From positions 248,001-312,000 of the forward strand of contig JAAWAC010000041.1 of the NCBI GenBank assembly GCA_022791975.1: a DNA stretch of 64,000 nt. Reading direction: 5' to 3'. The notes under the pieces are model-generated. The model ran no database searches and was not told where the DNA came from. It was given only the letters and a program-made list of their open reading frames with translations. A program made the translations under genes and the position numbers. Source of the DNA: Lachnospiraceae bacterium. GTDB taxonomy: Bacteria > Bacillota > Clostridia > Lachnospirales > Lachnospiraceae. Position 1 is the stretch's first letter; each line of letters begins with the position of its first letter. Below are positions 18,795-28,034 of the stretch, piece after piece.

Positions 18795-20507
18795 TTGGAT
18801 GAAATCGTGCAGAATTTGAAAGAAAGCTGGCAGAAGATACCGGAGAAAACCCGGAAAATTGTAATAGGGATTGCAGCTGGAACATTTGTGATCGCATTGA
18901 TTGCTATCCTGTGGCTGACTGTGGGAAAGAATTCGGATTACAGTGTTCTTTTCTCAGGCCTCAGTGAGGATGAAGCGCAACAGATTGCGAACGTTCTTCA
19001 GAGTGAAGATATTGACTATAAGTACAATGCCTCTGATGGAACCGTGCGGGTACCAGACAGCGTGGTGGAAAGCACCAGAGCAAAGCTTCTGGCAAGCGGT
19101 TACCCAAAGAGTGGATTTGCATATGACATATACCTGGATAACACAGGACTTTTGACTACAGAGTCTGACAAAAAACAGCTCACCCTGTATGAGCTGCAGA
19201 ATCGTCTGGGAGCTACCATTCGGGCCTTTGAGGGCGTGCAGGATGCCAATGTGACCATTGTGGAGGCCTCTGAGCGCCGCTATGTGCTGGAAGAGAACAA
19301 CAATCAGCAGGCCTCTGCTTCCGTAATCGTGAGCATGAGAAATGGCGTGGCTCTCACGGAGGATAAAGCACAGGCCGTGAAGAACCTGGTTGCACATGCA
19401 GTGCGGGGAATGGAATTTTCCCAGGTGACGGTTTACGACGCTTCCACTATGCTGGAGGTAGGTGGAGACAGTGGAAATAGTAATTCCACGGCCACGGATT
19501 TGATGAGCCTAACCAGCATGGTAGAGAGCAGCATTGCCGCCAATGTGCGGAATGTGCTGGAGAAACTTTATGGCGTGGGTAATGTGGCCGTGTCTGTAAA
19601 AGGCACCATCAATATGGAAAAGGTCATTCAGGAGAGTACCCAGTACACCACGCCGGAAAAGATCAATGAATTGGATAAGACAGGACTCCTCCAGACCGAG
19701 GAGTTGTCCAATGAAGACTCTCTGGCATACAGTCAGGGGGCAGGGGGACAGGTAGGAGCAGATGCCAATGCAGACCCGCCCAGATATGTAAACGAAGATG
19801 AGGACGAAGACGGAGAGGATCAGTACTCCAACAGTACCGCCTCCAGGCTTTGGCTTTATAATACCTTAAAAGAGCAAAAGCAGATAGATCCGGGAATTTT
19901 GGAGGATACCTCCATTGGTGTGGTGATTCTCACCAATGACACAGGTATCGAGGACACCGAGCTGCAACGCCTGGTGGCTAATTCCGCAGGTATTGATATT
20001 CAGGAGGCTGGTGACAAGATTACCATTGTTCGTTCCAAAGGAACAGCTACAGCGCTGCCTCCGGCAGAGACACCGGATACTCTCTGGAATACTATTACCA
20101 GCACAGTGCCTTGGCCGGTACTTATCGCCATTTTTGCAGGAATTCTGCTTGTTCTTCTACTGCTTATATTCCTGCTTCTTCGAGGAAGGCGCAAGAAGAG
20201 TAGCAGCGAGCCTCAGGATGAGGACTTCGCAGGAGGCGATCAGCTTTCAGCCATTGATCTGGGCATTGAGGATGGCGGTAATATGCCATCTCTGAGTGCC
20301 GGCATGGGTGACGAGGACGACCTGGATAATAGTGAAGAGATATTAAATCTGCGTATGCAGCGCAGCATGCGCTTGAAGCAGAATATTTCGGAGTTCGTGG
20401 AGCAGAATCCGCAGATTGCCGCGAAGCTGGTGCAGAGCTGGCTCCGGGGAGAGGAGGATACAGATGGCAGAGGCCAAGGTTCCAACAATCGAAAAGGAAG
20501 CAAATAA
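18795..20507 (+). CDS. fliF: Flagellar MS-ring protein FliF (start uncertain, possible frameshift)
   Basis: Forms the membrane-embedded MS ring. The protein of about 570 residues has TM1 near 22-43, ring-building motifs with the conserved YELQNRLGATIRAFEGVQDA region near 130-150, a disordered acidic insert near 310-345, TM2 near 430-455, and a C-terminal FliG-binding tail. The start is unclear: the frame begins with TTG 18795 (AGAAGG directly against it) or GTG 18807. The only ATG with a plausible ribosome site, 18784 after CAGAGGGGAATA, is in another frame and would end after 11 codons. One extra base near 18794 would give M-A-E-x-L-D-E-I-V-Q. The fliG start lies inside the last 44 bases. 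Confidence 0.92.
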   Translation: MDEIVQNLKESWQKIPEKTRKIVIGIAAGTFVIALIAILWLTVGKNSDYSVLFSGLSEDEAQQIANVLQSEDIDYKYNASDGTVRVPDSVVESTRAKLLASGYPKSGFAYDIYLDNTGLLTTESDKKQLTLYELQNRLGATIRAFEGVQDANVTIVEASERRYVLEENNNQQASASVIVSMRNGVALTEDKAQAVKNLVAHAVRGMEFSQVTVYDASTMLEVGGDSGNSNSTATDLMSLTSMVESSIAANVRNVLEKLYGVGNVAVSVKGTINMEKVIQESTQYTTPEKINELDKTGLLQTEELSNEDSLAYSQGAGGQVGADANADPPRYVNEDEDEDGEDQYSNSTASRLWLYNTLKEQKQIDPGILEDTSIGVVILTNDTGIEDTELQRLVANSAGIDIQEAGDKITIVRSKGTATALPPAETPDTLWNTITSTVPWPVLIAIFAGILLVLLLLIFLLLRGRRKKSSSEPQDEDFAGGDQLSAIDLGIEDGGNMPSLSAGMGDEDDLDNSEEILNLRMQRSMRLKQNISEFVEQNPQIAAKLVQSWLRGEEDTDGRGQGSNNRKGSK

Positions 20508-21528
20508 AGCGCCGGAGGAAGAGCTTTTAACAGATCCCAAAAGCAAGGCGGCTCTGGTTGTAGTTTCTCTTGGGGCGGACCGTGCTTCCCAAATTTATAA
20601 ATACCTGAACGAGCAGGATATTGAAGAGCTTACATACGAGGTGGCAAAGCTGGGAAAGACCACCAACAATCAGGTGGAGGCAACCCTGGATGAGTTCTAT
20701 AAGCTTTGCCTGACACATAAGATGATGACGGACGGCGGTCTGGACTATGCCCGAAATGTTTTGGAAAAGGCTTTTGGCGAGTCCACAGCCCGAAATCTAT
20801 TGGAAAAGGTTTCCAAAACCCTTCAGTCCAAGCCTTTTAACTTCTTTATGAAGGGAGATCCCAAGGCGCTGCTGTCCATTTTGCAGAACGAGCGGCCCCA
20901 GGTGATTGCTCTGATTATGGCGTATATGGACCCGGATCAGGCGGCGCAGATTCTGGAGCAGCTTACCGATGAAAAACGCATTGCCGTGGTAGAGGGTATG
21001 GCCCACATGGATCGGGTATCCCCGGAGGCTATTTCCATTGTGGAAGAGGAGATGAAGCGGAAGTTTGCGACCATTATTACCAGTGAGGACAATATGAGTC
21101 TTGGCGGTATTGATTTTGTGGCAGATATGATGAACAACATCGACCGCAGTACAGAGCGGAAGATTTTCGATCAGTTGAACAAATCCAATCCGGAGCTGGC
21201 CCAGGACATCCGCGACAAGATGTTTGTATTCGAAAATATTTTGGATATGGACGACAGATCCGTACAGCGTTTTGTGCGGGATTGCGATACCAAGGATGTG
21301 GTATTTGCTCTGAAGAATGCATCCGAGGAGATGAAAACCATATTCTTCAACAATATGTCCAAACGTATGGCCGATTCGGTACGAGGCGATTTGGAGATTA
21401 CCTCCAACGTAAGACTGAAAGATGTAGAAGAGGCGCAGCAGCGTATTGTTAATATTATTCGTAAGCTTGAGGAGCAGGGCGAAGTGATCGTCAAGAAGGG
21501 AGGAGACGATGACGACATTATCCTCTAG
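20464..21528 (+). CDS. fliG: Flagellar motor switch protein FliG
   Basis: Rotor protein that receives torque from MotA and couples FliF to FliM. The 354-residue protein has a short charged N-terminal extension, the FliF-binding domain, the middle domain with NERPQVIALIMAYM (the EHPQ-type motif, here ERPQ), the MFVFENI helix region and the C-terminal torque domain. ATG 20464 is chosen because GGAGAGGAGG lies just before it; the in-frame ATG at 20416 would extend 16 residues into fliF. It overlaps fliF by 44 bases and fliH by 20, indicating tight coupling. Confidence 0.96.
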   Translation: MAEAKVPTIEKEANKAPEEELLTDPKSKAALVVVSLGADRASQIYKYLNEQDIEELTYEVAKLGKTTNNQVEATLDEFYKLCLTHKMMTDGGLDYARNVLEKAFGESTARNLLEKVSKTLQSKPFNFFMKGDPKALLSILQNERPQVIALIMAYMDPDQAAQILEQLTDEKRIAVVEGMAHMDRVSPEAISIVEEEMKRKFATIITSEDNMSLGGIDFVADMMNNIDRSTERKIFDQLNKSNPELAQDIRDKMFVFENILDMDDRSVQRFVRDCDTKDVVFALKNASEEMKTIFFNNMSKRMADSVRGDLEITSNVRLKDVEEAQQRIVNIIRKLEEQGEVIVKKGGDDDDIIL

Positions 21529-22387
21529 TCGGGTGATCAAGCGCACGGGTTCCTCCCAGGGAAGTACCGTGGAGCCGTATCTTCCTCCGGTGGAGCTCAT
21601 AAGGAGTAGCCGCCAGAGAGATCCAGAGCGGGCAATATTTCCCCGGGTCAACAAGGATGGGGTGCCCGTGGATGAAATGGGAGTACCTCAGGCCGTAGGA
21701 GAAGGGGCCTTGTTGGATGAGAGCGGGGAGGGTGAATCCCTTATGGAGGATTCCGTAGATGAGGCTGCAAAAATCCTGGAGGAGGTTCGCAGAGCAGCTC
21801 AGCAGGATGCGGAGGAGTTTCTGGAGGCAGAGAGAAAGCGAGCGCAGGAAGAGGCTGCCCAGGCTCGGGAGGCTGGCTATCGGGCCGGCTACGAAACAGG
21901 CTATGAGGAAGGCCGGCGCAAGGCTGACGGAGAGTATCGAAGAGAGTTTGAACAACGGCTCCTAGCCTTTCAGGAGGATGTGGAGCGGGCCTTACAGGCA
22001 GTGGAGTTGGCTAAGGAGAGATGCCTGCACAACTACATCGATGAGCTGAAGGATTGTGCCATTGCCATTGGGGAAAAAGTAATTCAGATCAGTCTCAGGT
22101 CCAGTGGCGAAGTGATGAAACAAATGATTATCACTGCCACTGAGAAGTTGAAAAAGACGGCCTGGGTCAAGATTTACATAGATAAAGCAGATTATGATAT
22201 GATGATGGAAGCGGATGCGGATATCATCGACGAGCTGTCCCACTTGTCGGATAATATTAAGTTTATCGTTATGGATAAGGAAGACACCGGAAGCTGTATC
22301 ATTGAGATGCCAGAGGAAATTGTGGATGTGAGTGTAAACACACAGATGGAAAATATCAGGGACATTCTGGAAAATGTGAGAATATAG
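21509..22387 (+). CDS. fliH: Flagellar export ATPase regulator FliH
   Basis: Binds and regulates the FliI ATPase at the export gate. The 292-residue protein has a variable N-terminal part, a long charged coiled coil (about 85-150, with the AREAGYRAGYETGYEEG glycine-repeat helix) and a C-terminal FliH/V-ATPase E-type domain. The start overlaps the end of fliG, and fliI begins three bases after the stop. Confidence 0.93.
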   Translation: MTTLSSSRVIKRTGSSQGSTVEPYLPPVELIRSSRQRDPERAIFPRVNKDGVPVDEMGVPQAVGEGALLDESGEGESLMEDSVDEAAKILEEVRRAAQQDAEEFLEAERKRAQEEAAQAREAGYRAGYETGYEEGRRKADGEYRREFEQRLLAFQEDVERALQAVELAKERCLHNYIDELKDCAIAIGEKVIQISLRSSGEVMKQMIITATEKLKKTAWVKIYIDKADYDMMMEADADIIDELSHLSDNIKFIVMDKEDTGSCIIEMPEEIVDVSVNTQMENIRDILENVRI

Positions 22388-22390
22388 CTT

Positions 22391-23695
22391 ATGTTTGAGA
22401 AGATACCTCAGCTGATCAGCAAGACGGAAACGGTCAGCCATATTGGAAAAATTGAAAATGTGGTGGGTATGTCCATGGAAGCCTCTGGAGGCCGTTCCAG
22501 TATTGGCGATATTGTGATGATATACAACGAGGAGCAGAACCGGCAGATGCCAGCAGAGGTAGTAGGCTTTAAAGATGGGAAAATCCAGCTTATGACCTAC
22601 GAGGCTACCAGTGGTATCGCGTCGGGGAGCTTTGTCCGCAATACCAGGCGGAGGCTGAAGGTGCCGGTGGGAGATTTCCTTCGAGGGCGAATTATCAATG
22701 CCTTGGGAGAGCCTATCGACGGAGGGGAGCCCTTTCAGGCTGTGCGCTATTACACGGTGAACAGCCCCTATATCAATCCCCTGGCCCGGCCCCCCATTCG
22801 GGAGCGGCTGGAATTTGGTGTCAAGGCTATCGACGGATTGAATACTATAGGTAAGGGGCAGAGAATTGGGATATTCGCAGGCTCCGGTGTGGGAAAGAGT
22901 ACCCTGATGGGGATGATTGCCAAGAATGTGAAGGCAGATATCAATGTGATTGCCCTGGTGGGAGAGCGTGGTCGAGAGGTTCTGGAGTTTATTGAAAAGG
23001 ACCTGGGAGAAGATGGTATGAAGCGCTCCGTCCTGGTGGTGGCAACCTCTGACCAGCCAGCTATGCTGCGCATGAAATGCCCTCTGGTGGCTACTACCAT
23101 CGCAGAATATTTTAAGGATCAGGGCTTTGATGTGCTGTTGATGATGGATTCTCTCACCAGATATGCCATGGCACAGCGGGAAATTGGCTTGGCCATTGGA
23201 GAGCCCCCCATTGCCAGAGGTTATACGCCTTCTATCTATGCGGAATTTCCCAAGCTTTTGGAGCGCAGTGGAAATTTTGACAAGGGCTCTATCACTGGCG
23301 TTTATACGGTGCTGGTGGAGGGCGATGATACCAATGAGCCCATTGCCGATACGGTACGTGGTATTCTGGATGGGCATATTGTGCTGAGCCGGCAGCTGGC
23401 CAATGAGAACCATTTTCCGGCCATAGATATTGGAGCTAGTATCTCCCGTTTGATGGTGGAGATTGTGCCCCAGGAGCATCAGAGGATTGCCTCCCGGATG
23501 CGAAATCTTTTGGGCATTTACCAGAAGAATGCGGATTTAATATCCATCGGAGCTTATAAGAAAGGGACCAATCCGGCCCTGGATGAGGCGGTGGAAAAGA
23601 TTAACGCAGTAAATTCCTTTTTGCGGCAGGGGACTACGGAAAGTATTTCCTATGAAGAAAGCCTGCGGATTATGAAGTCTATTACAGACGGATAA
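22391..23695 (+). CDS. fliI: Flagellum-specific ATP synthase FliI
   Basis: Hexameric ATPase of the flagellar type III export apparatus. The 434-residue protein shows Walker A GSGVGKSTL near 163, GERGREV, the Walker B region LLMMDSLTRYAMAQRE and the family's LLERSGNF segment. Related F-type ATPase subunits are excluded by the fla context and by the FliI-type N-terminus. Confidence 0.97.
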   Translation: MFEKIPQLISKTETVSHIGKIENVVGMSMEASGGRSSIGDIVMIYNEEQNRQMPAEVVGFKDGKIQLMTYEATSGIASGSFVRNTRRRLKVPVGDFLRGRIINALGEPIDGGEPFQAVRYYTVNSPYINPLARPPIRERLEFGVKAIDGLNTIGKGQRIGIFAGSGVGKSTLMGMIAKNVKADINVIALVGERGREVLEFIEKDLGEDGMKRSVLVVATSDQPAMLRMKCPLVATTIAEYFKDQGFDVLLMMDSLTRYAMAQREIGLAIGEPPIARGYTPSIYAEFPKLLERSGNFDKGSITGVYTVLVEGDDTNEPIADTVRGILDGHIVLSRQLANENHFPAIDIGASISRLMVEIVPQEHQRIASRMRNLLGIYQKNADLISIGAYKKGTNPALDEAVEKINAVNSFLRQGTTESISYEESLRIMKSITDG

Positions 23696-23700
23696 CGAGG

Positions 23701-24168
23701 GTGAGGAGATTGAAAAGGTTTGCTTATAGATTGGAGACGGTCCTGGACTATAAGACCCAGGTCCTAGATAATCTGAAAACAGAGCACGCGGCCATTGTCC
23801 AGAATGTGAACAAAAAGCAGGAGGAGATACGAGGGCTGCATCAAGAACTGTCTGGCTATGAGGATGGTTTTGACCAGATGAAGATGGCAGGAGCCACGAT
23901 TCAAAACTATTTATTGTTTGACATGTGCATAGAGCATATGGAAAAGCGCATTGATGAGGAAAAGCAGCACCTGTATGTGTTAAAACAGCAGGAAGATGCC
24001 AAGAAGCAGGAGGTCATCGAAGCAAAGGTGGACACCTCCCGCTATGAAAAGCTTAAAGATCGAAAGCTTAAGGAGTATCAAAGGGCCGTGGCAAAAGCGG
24101 ACGAGACCTTTGTGGAGGAGTTTGTTATGGGCTCCAATCTCCGTATGAGGACACAGCATCGAGGCTGA
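23701..24168 (+). CDS. fliJ: Flagellar export chaperone FliJ
   Basis: A 155-residue, almost wholly helical, charged coiled-coil protein beginning RLKRFAYRLETVLDYKTQ, typical of FliJ. It works with FliH and FliI at the export gate. The start is GTG 23701 or TTG 23710; the sequence around both is purine-rich and does not decide. Confidence 0.88.
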   Translation: MRRLKRFAYRLETVLDYKTQVLDNLKTEHAAIVQNVNKKQEEIRGLHQELSGYEDGFDQMKMAGATIQNYLLFDMCIEHMEKRIDEEKQHLYVLKQQEDAKKQEVIEAKVDTSRYEKLKDRKLKEYQRAVAKADETFVEEFVMGSNLRMRTQHRG

Positions 24169-24246
24169 GATAATGTCGGTAGTCACAGTCACAAAACAGA
24201 GACTGTTGATTATACATAATATGAAAAAGAAAGGAGGGGAAACAGC

Positions 24247-25404
24247 ATGGAGAAGATTGGAAACACCCAGGTGCAGGCCAGCGCGGCTCCTAAAGGAACT
24301 TTCCGTCAGGCTCAAAGCACGGTGAGCGATTCCAGTGGTGACTTTTTGAAGCTTCTGCAACAGAAAACAGAAGCCCCTAAGAAGCCAGAGGACTCCACCA
24401 ATTCGGAGAGCACCAAAAAGATGACACAGGAAAAGCCCGATAAAACGGAAGAGACTGTGAAGGAGCCCAAGGCCGAAGAGCCCAAGCTGGAGGAGGATCT
24501 GCAGCAGCTGGAGGCGCAGCAGAGTATTCTGATGCAGGCAGCTGTACAGCTGGTAAATCCAGAGCAGCAAATTCCTGAACAAGCGGCACAGCCAGTGGTT
24601 GTGGAGGCAGTTGCAACAGAGCTGGAGGCAGTTATGGAGCCTGGGGCAGAGTTGGGAGCTGTAATGGAGCAGCCGAAGATGGAAGTTCCCAAGTCCCAGA
24701 TGCCAGTTGAGACAGTGGAGACCACAGAGCAGGCCTATGCCCCGGTGGAAGTCCAGGTTGCAGAGCCTGTAAAGAGTGGTGGACAGGAGGAGGCCAAATC
24801 CGGCGAACAGCCCAGGAAAGCTCCAGAAGTTCAGGAGACTCAGCGTCGGGAACCAGCGCAGAAGATAGGCGAGGCGGCGCAGGAGACAGCAGCCCTTAAC
24901 GGGGATGAGAGACCTTTGGTGTCTGCTCCTACCAATCAGGAGGTCAGGATAGAGGATGGGCCGCAAACAGGTTACAGAACTCAGGAAAACACGGTGAAAT
25001 CCACAGTGGAGAATCTTCCCGGTGAAATCGGAAAAGCTTTTGCAGCCAGAGGAGCCGGTGAGGCTCAGACCCTGACTGTAGAGCTGGAGCCAGCGTCTCT
25101 TGGAAAGCTTGCTATTCGCTTGACCTATGAGACAGGTAAGGCGGTGGTATCCATTATGGCCACCAATCCCAGAACTGCGGAGCTCTTAAATGAGAAGGCC
25201 TCGGAAATCGCAGCTATTTTAAAGGAGCGGACCGGGGAAGAGACCATGATTTATACCCAGCAGCCGGAAAGAGAGCCAGGACAGGATGCCCAGGAGCAGA
25301 ATGGACAGGGTGGCGGACAGCAACAGGAAAGACAGCAGAGCCGGGAGGAGAAGCAGGAGCATACGGAGTCCTTTATGCAACAGCTGAGGCTGGGCCTGGT
25401 TTAA
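24247..25404 (+). CDS. fliK: Flagellar hook-length control protein FliK
   Basis: Measures hook length and switches export specificity. The 385-residue protein has a long Glu/Gln/Pro/Ala-rich low-complexity N-terminal two-thirds and the conserved C-terminal domain at about 275-340 (LTVELEPASLGKLAIRL ... AELLNEKASEIAAILKE). The tail is Gln/Glu-rich. A strong AAAGGAGGGGAAACAGC site precedes the ATG. The position before flgD agrees with the family. Confidence 0.9.
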   Translation: MEKIGNTQVQASAAPKGTFRQAQSTVSDSSGDFLKLLQQKTEAPKKPEDSTNSESTKKMTQEKPDKTEETVKEPKAEEPKLEEDLQQLEAQQSILMQAAVQLVNPEQQIPEQAAQPVVVEAVATELEAVMEPGAELGAVMEQPKMEVPKSQMPVETVETTEQAYAPVEVQVAEPVKSGGQEEAKSGEQPRKAPEVQETQRREPAQKIGEAAQETAALNGDERPLVSAPTNQEVRIEDGPQTGYRTQENTVKSTVENLPGEIGKAFAARGAGEAQTLTVELEPASLGKLAIRLTYETGKAVVSIMATNPRTAELLNEKASEIAAILKERTGEETMIYTQQPEREPGQDAQEQNGQGGGQQQERQQSREEKQEHTESFMQQLRLGLV

Positions 25405-25430
25405 ACGAGAGCTAAGGAAAGGAAAGAGAA

Positions 25431-26174
25431 ATGGCAGATAATAACATACCAGTCAGTAGTGGAACTTCCAATCCGTATGTGCAACAGTATTATACGGTGG
25501 AGGCCAATGACAAAAATACTCTGACCATGACAGACTATTTTAAGCTTCTGGCTGCACAGCTTGCTAATCAGGATATGACCAATCCTATGGAAAATAGCGA
25601 GATGATGAACCAGATGGTGCAGATGGGTATGATGCAGGCTATCACAGCCATGACAGACTCTATGGAGGCGTCTATGGCCACAACTGCTCAGACCTATGCA
25701 GCCAGTTTGATTGGCCAGGAGGTCACAGTGATGGTTACGGAGGAGAGCGCCAGCGGCGTGGAAACTCCCACAGGCGTTAAATATGGCAAGGTAGAGTACG
25801 TAAGCTTTGTAAACGGCGATGCCAAGTTTAAGCTGGAGGGAGACAAAAAGGAGTATTCCATGTCTTATCTGGTCGGCGTAGGTAAGATTCCTGATCCCTT
25901 TGTGACAGATGTGGAGATCGAGGGCGACAAGGATGATGAGAAGGACCCGGTGGAAGGCACTGAGGGCACCGAGGGTACTGAGGGAGCCGGAGGAACCACC
26001 GAAGAGAAGCCAGGAGAAACCACAGAAGGAACCGGAAATACTACAGATGTACCAGGAGAAGCTGGCACCGGAGCTGCAGGAAGCACGGGGACAGAAGCGA
26101 ATGGAGGAGAAGCCGGAGAGCCCACAGAAGGGGCACAGGAGGGAGCAGCTGCAGCCGCAGGCGTAACCCAGTAA
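25431..26174 (+). CDS. flgD: Hook-capping protein FlgD with acidic Gly/Thr/Glu tail
   Basis: Scaffold for hook assembly. Residues about 25-80 carry the FlgD signature (TMTDYFKLLAAQLANQDMTNPM followed by NQMVQMGMMQAI), then a beta-rich segment with LIGQEVTVMV to about 163. Residues 165-247 are a low-complexity tail of EGTEGTEG and GETTEGTG type, not part of the usual capping domain. Ribosome site GGAAAGGAAAGAGAA. Confidence 0.92.
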   Translation: MADNNIPVSSGTSNPYVQQYYTVEANDKNTLTMTDYFKLLAAQLANQDMTNPMENSEMMNQMVQMGMMQAITAMTDSMEASMATTAQTYAASLIGQEVTVMVTEESASGVETPTGVKYGKVEYVSFVNGDAKFKLEGDKKEYSMSYLVGVGKIPDPFVTDVEIEGDKDDEKDPVEGTEGTEGTEGAGGTTEEKPGETTEGTGNTTDVPGEAGTGAAGSTGTEANGGEAGEPTEGAQEGAAAAAGVTQ

Positions 26175-26208
26175 ACCGGAAAAGGCTTTTTGGAAGAAAG
26201 GAAAGCAG

Positions 26209-26589
26209 ATGGATATGAGTGGAGTTCAACGTCTAGAAAATGGGCATATAGGAACAAGCGCCCAGGGCGCAGGTACCACGGGTGCTGCGGTCGGACGGCC
26301 TGTATTTGAAGATATGCTCCAGAGAAGCGCCAGGGAGGGCCTGAATTTTTCCAAACATGCCGCAAAACGTATGAATGAGCGGGGAATCCCCTTTGACAGC
26401 CAGATGATGAATGATCTGGAGCATGCCGTGGAGGACGCCAGGAAAAAAGGTGCGAAAGATGTGGCTGTAATCAGCGCCCAGGGCGTGTTTATTGTCAATG
26501 TCCCCAACAATACGGTTGTAACTACCATGTCCCAGAGTGACATGAAAGAACGTGTGTTCACGAATATTGACAGTGCCGTCCTGCTATAG
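26209..26589 (+). CDS. Flagellar operon protein of the TIGR02530 (flg_new) type
   Basis: A 126-residue protein whose second half fits the small flagellar operon family found before the hook gene in Firmicutes and spirochaetes: FSKHAAKRMNERGI, a helix with LEHAVEDARKKGAKD, then beta strands (AVISAQGVFIVNVPNNTVVTT). The precise role is not known. It lies between flgD and flgE, as usual for the family. Confidence 0.87.
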   Translation: MDMSGVQRLENGHIGTSAQGAGTTGAAVGRPVFEDMLQRSAREGLNFSKHAAKRMNERGIPFDSQMMNDLEHAVEDARKKGAKDVAVISAQGVFIVNVPNNTVVTTMSQSDMKERVFTNIDSAVLL

Positions 26590-26673
26590 CAGGCCCTCGT
26601 TTGAGGATGCTTTGTCCGCTGGCCAGATTGACTGGCGGACGGATGGATGGCAGACAGAAAGGAAAATAAAGCG

Positions 26674-27639
26674 ATGTTAAGAGCAATGGACTCAGCAGTA
26701 TCAGGCCTTCGGGCCCACCAGAACAAGCTGGATGTAATCGGACATAATATTGCCAACGTAAATACCAACGGCTTTAAGGCCCAGAGCTATACTTTCAAGG
26801 ATACCATGTATCAGACTTCTACTGCATCTACCAATGGTACGGCGAATGCCGGTGGTGTGAATGCAGCTCAATATGGTTATGGTGCGCTGATGGGCGTTAT
26901 CTCTATGGATATGACAGCCAGCACCCCCTCTTATAAGGGTGGATTTAATGCTACCATTGATGGGGATGGGTTTTTTATTACGAAGGCCGCGAAAATAACC
27001 ATGAATGTTGACGGGACTACAAATGATACCAATGAATTAAAGGGAAATGATTTAGAGTTTACCAGAGTAGGACAATTTACAGTGGATAGCAATGGTTACA
27101 TTGTAGATGGAAATGGAAATTTTGTATATGGTTTTCGTAAAGGTGATGCTGATGGGGTAATGAAAGCATTGCGTGTTCCTACTAAGGAAACTGTAACAAA
27201 GGGAGCCGATGGTTGGGAAATTAGCAAGAGTATTTCTGATGTAATAGGCGATGAATACGAAGCAATAGATATTAAGATTAATAAAATGGGTGATGTTGAT
27301 GTTACCTTAAAAGTGGAAAATGCAGCTGGAGATGAAGAGACGGTCACTCTTACGATGGGCCAGGTTGCCATTGCTACCTTCCAGAACCAAGAAGGTTTAA
27401 CCAAGAATGGAAATGGTTACTATACAGCGACCCCCAGCGACAACACTGGCGTTTGTAGCGCCGCCATCCCTGGCGATGGCCGCGCAACCCTGATGCCTGG
27501 TTACCTGGAGGCATCCAATGTAGATATGGCTACTGAGTTTGCAGAGATGATTATGACGGAGAGAGGGTTCCAGGCCAACTCCAAGATTATTACAGTAAGT
27601 GATGAGATTCTGTCCGATCTTATCAACATGAAGCGTTAG
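26674..27639 (+). CDS. flgE: Flagellar hook protein FlgE
   Basis: Subunit of the hook. The 321-residue protein starts MLRAMDSAVSGLRAHQNKLD with the rod/hook motif HNIANVNTNGFKAQ and ends with YLEASNVDMATEFAEMIMTERGFQANSKII. ATG 26674 is chosen because it gives the family N-terminus; an upstream in-frame ATG (26647) adds nine unrelated residues. The middle (about residues 103-224, bases 26981-27345) is markedly A+T-rich compared with both ends, suggesting exchange of the surface-exposed domain. The 158 bases after the stop (27640-27797) hold no supported gene. Confidence 0.93.
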   Translation: MLRAMDSAVSGLRAHQNKLDVIGHNIANVNTNGFKAQSYTFKDTMYQTSTASTNGTANAGGVNAAQYGYGALMGVISMDMTASTPSYKGGFNATIDGDGFFITKAAKITMNVDGTTNDTNELKGNDLEFTRVGQFTVDSNGYIVDGNGNFVYGFRKGDADGVMKALRVPTKETVTKGADGWEISKSISDVIGDEYEAIDIKINKMGDVDVTLKVENAAGDEETVTLTMGQVAIATFQNQEGLTKNGNGYYTATPSDNTGVCSAAIPGDGRATLMPGYLEASNVDMATEFAEMIMTERGFQANSKIITVSDEILSDLINMKR

Positions 27640-27797
27640 TAATGTGGTGGCGGCGGTCCAGTAGTGCTAATCAGAAAATCATGGACAGAGCCCGCGAACC
27701 GCGTATGGCGAGACTTAGGGAGGAAGGCCACGGGAAAACCAGTGGCTACTCCCGCACCTCTCGTCCAGCCTGGGATGCAGAGAGCGGAGGAAAGGAT

Positions 27798-27998
27798 ATG
27801 ATTCGTGTAACACGGCTTAACGGAGAGGTACTTTATCTGAATGTACTGCAGATAGAATCTATGGAATCCATACCGGAAACCAAGATTAAAATGATGAATG
27901 GCTATTATTACCTCGTAAAAGATACAGCAGATTCTGTGATGGAACAGTTGAAAAAATTCTATCATAGCTGTATAGTATTTGAGGATGCAAATAGATAA
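27798..27998 (+). CDS. flbD: Flagellar protein FlbD (SwrD)
   Basis: A 66-residue protein starting MIRVTRLNGEVLYLN, with the ESIPET motif and a C-terminal helix, as in FlbD/SwrD/YlzI. The B. subtilis homologue increases torque. The start follows GGAGGAAAGGAT; longer in-frame readings lack support. It lies before motA, as in many clostridia. Confidence 0.93.
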   Translation: MIRVTRLNGEVLYLNVLQIESMESIPETKIKMMNGYYYLVKDTADSVMEQLKKFYHSCIVFEDANR

Positions 27999-28034
27999 CA
28001 AATTGCTGTTATTTGGCAAGGGGGAAAGGAAACA

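Noticed and set aside
21992-23479. 495-codon minus-strand frame opposite fliH and fliI
   Set aside because: Shadow of highly conserved fliI; no motifs, no ribosome site.
27642-27797. N-terminal extension of FlbD
   Set aside because: The 52 extra codons are Arg/Ser-rich without homology; the ATG at 27798 has its own ribosome site and gives the family N-terminus.
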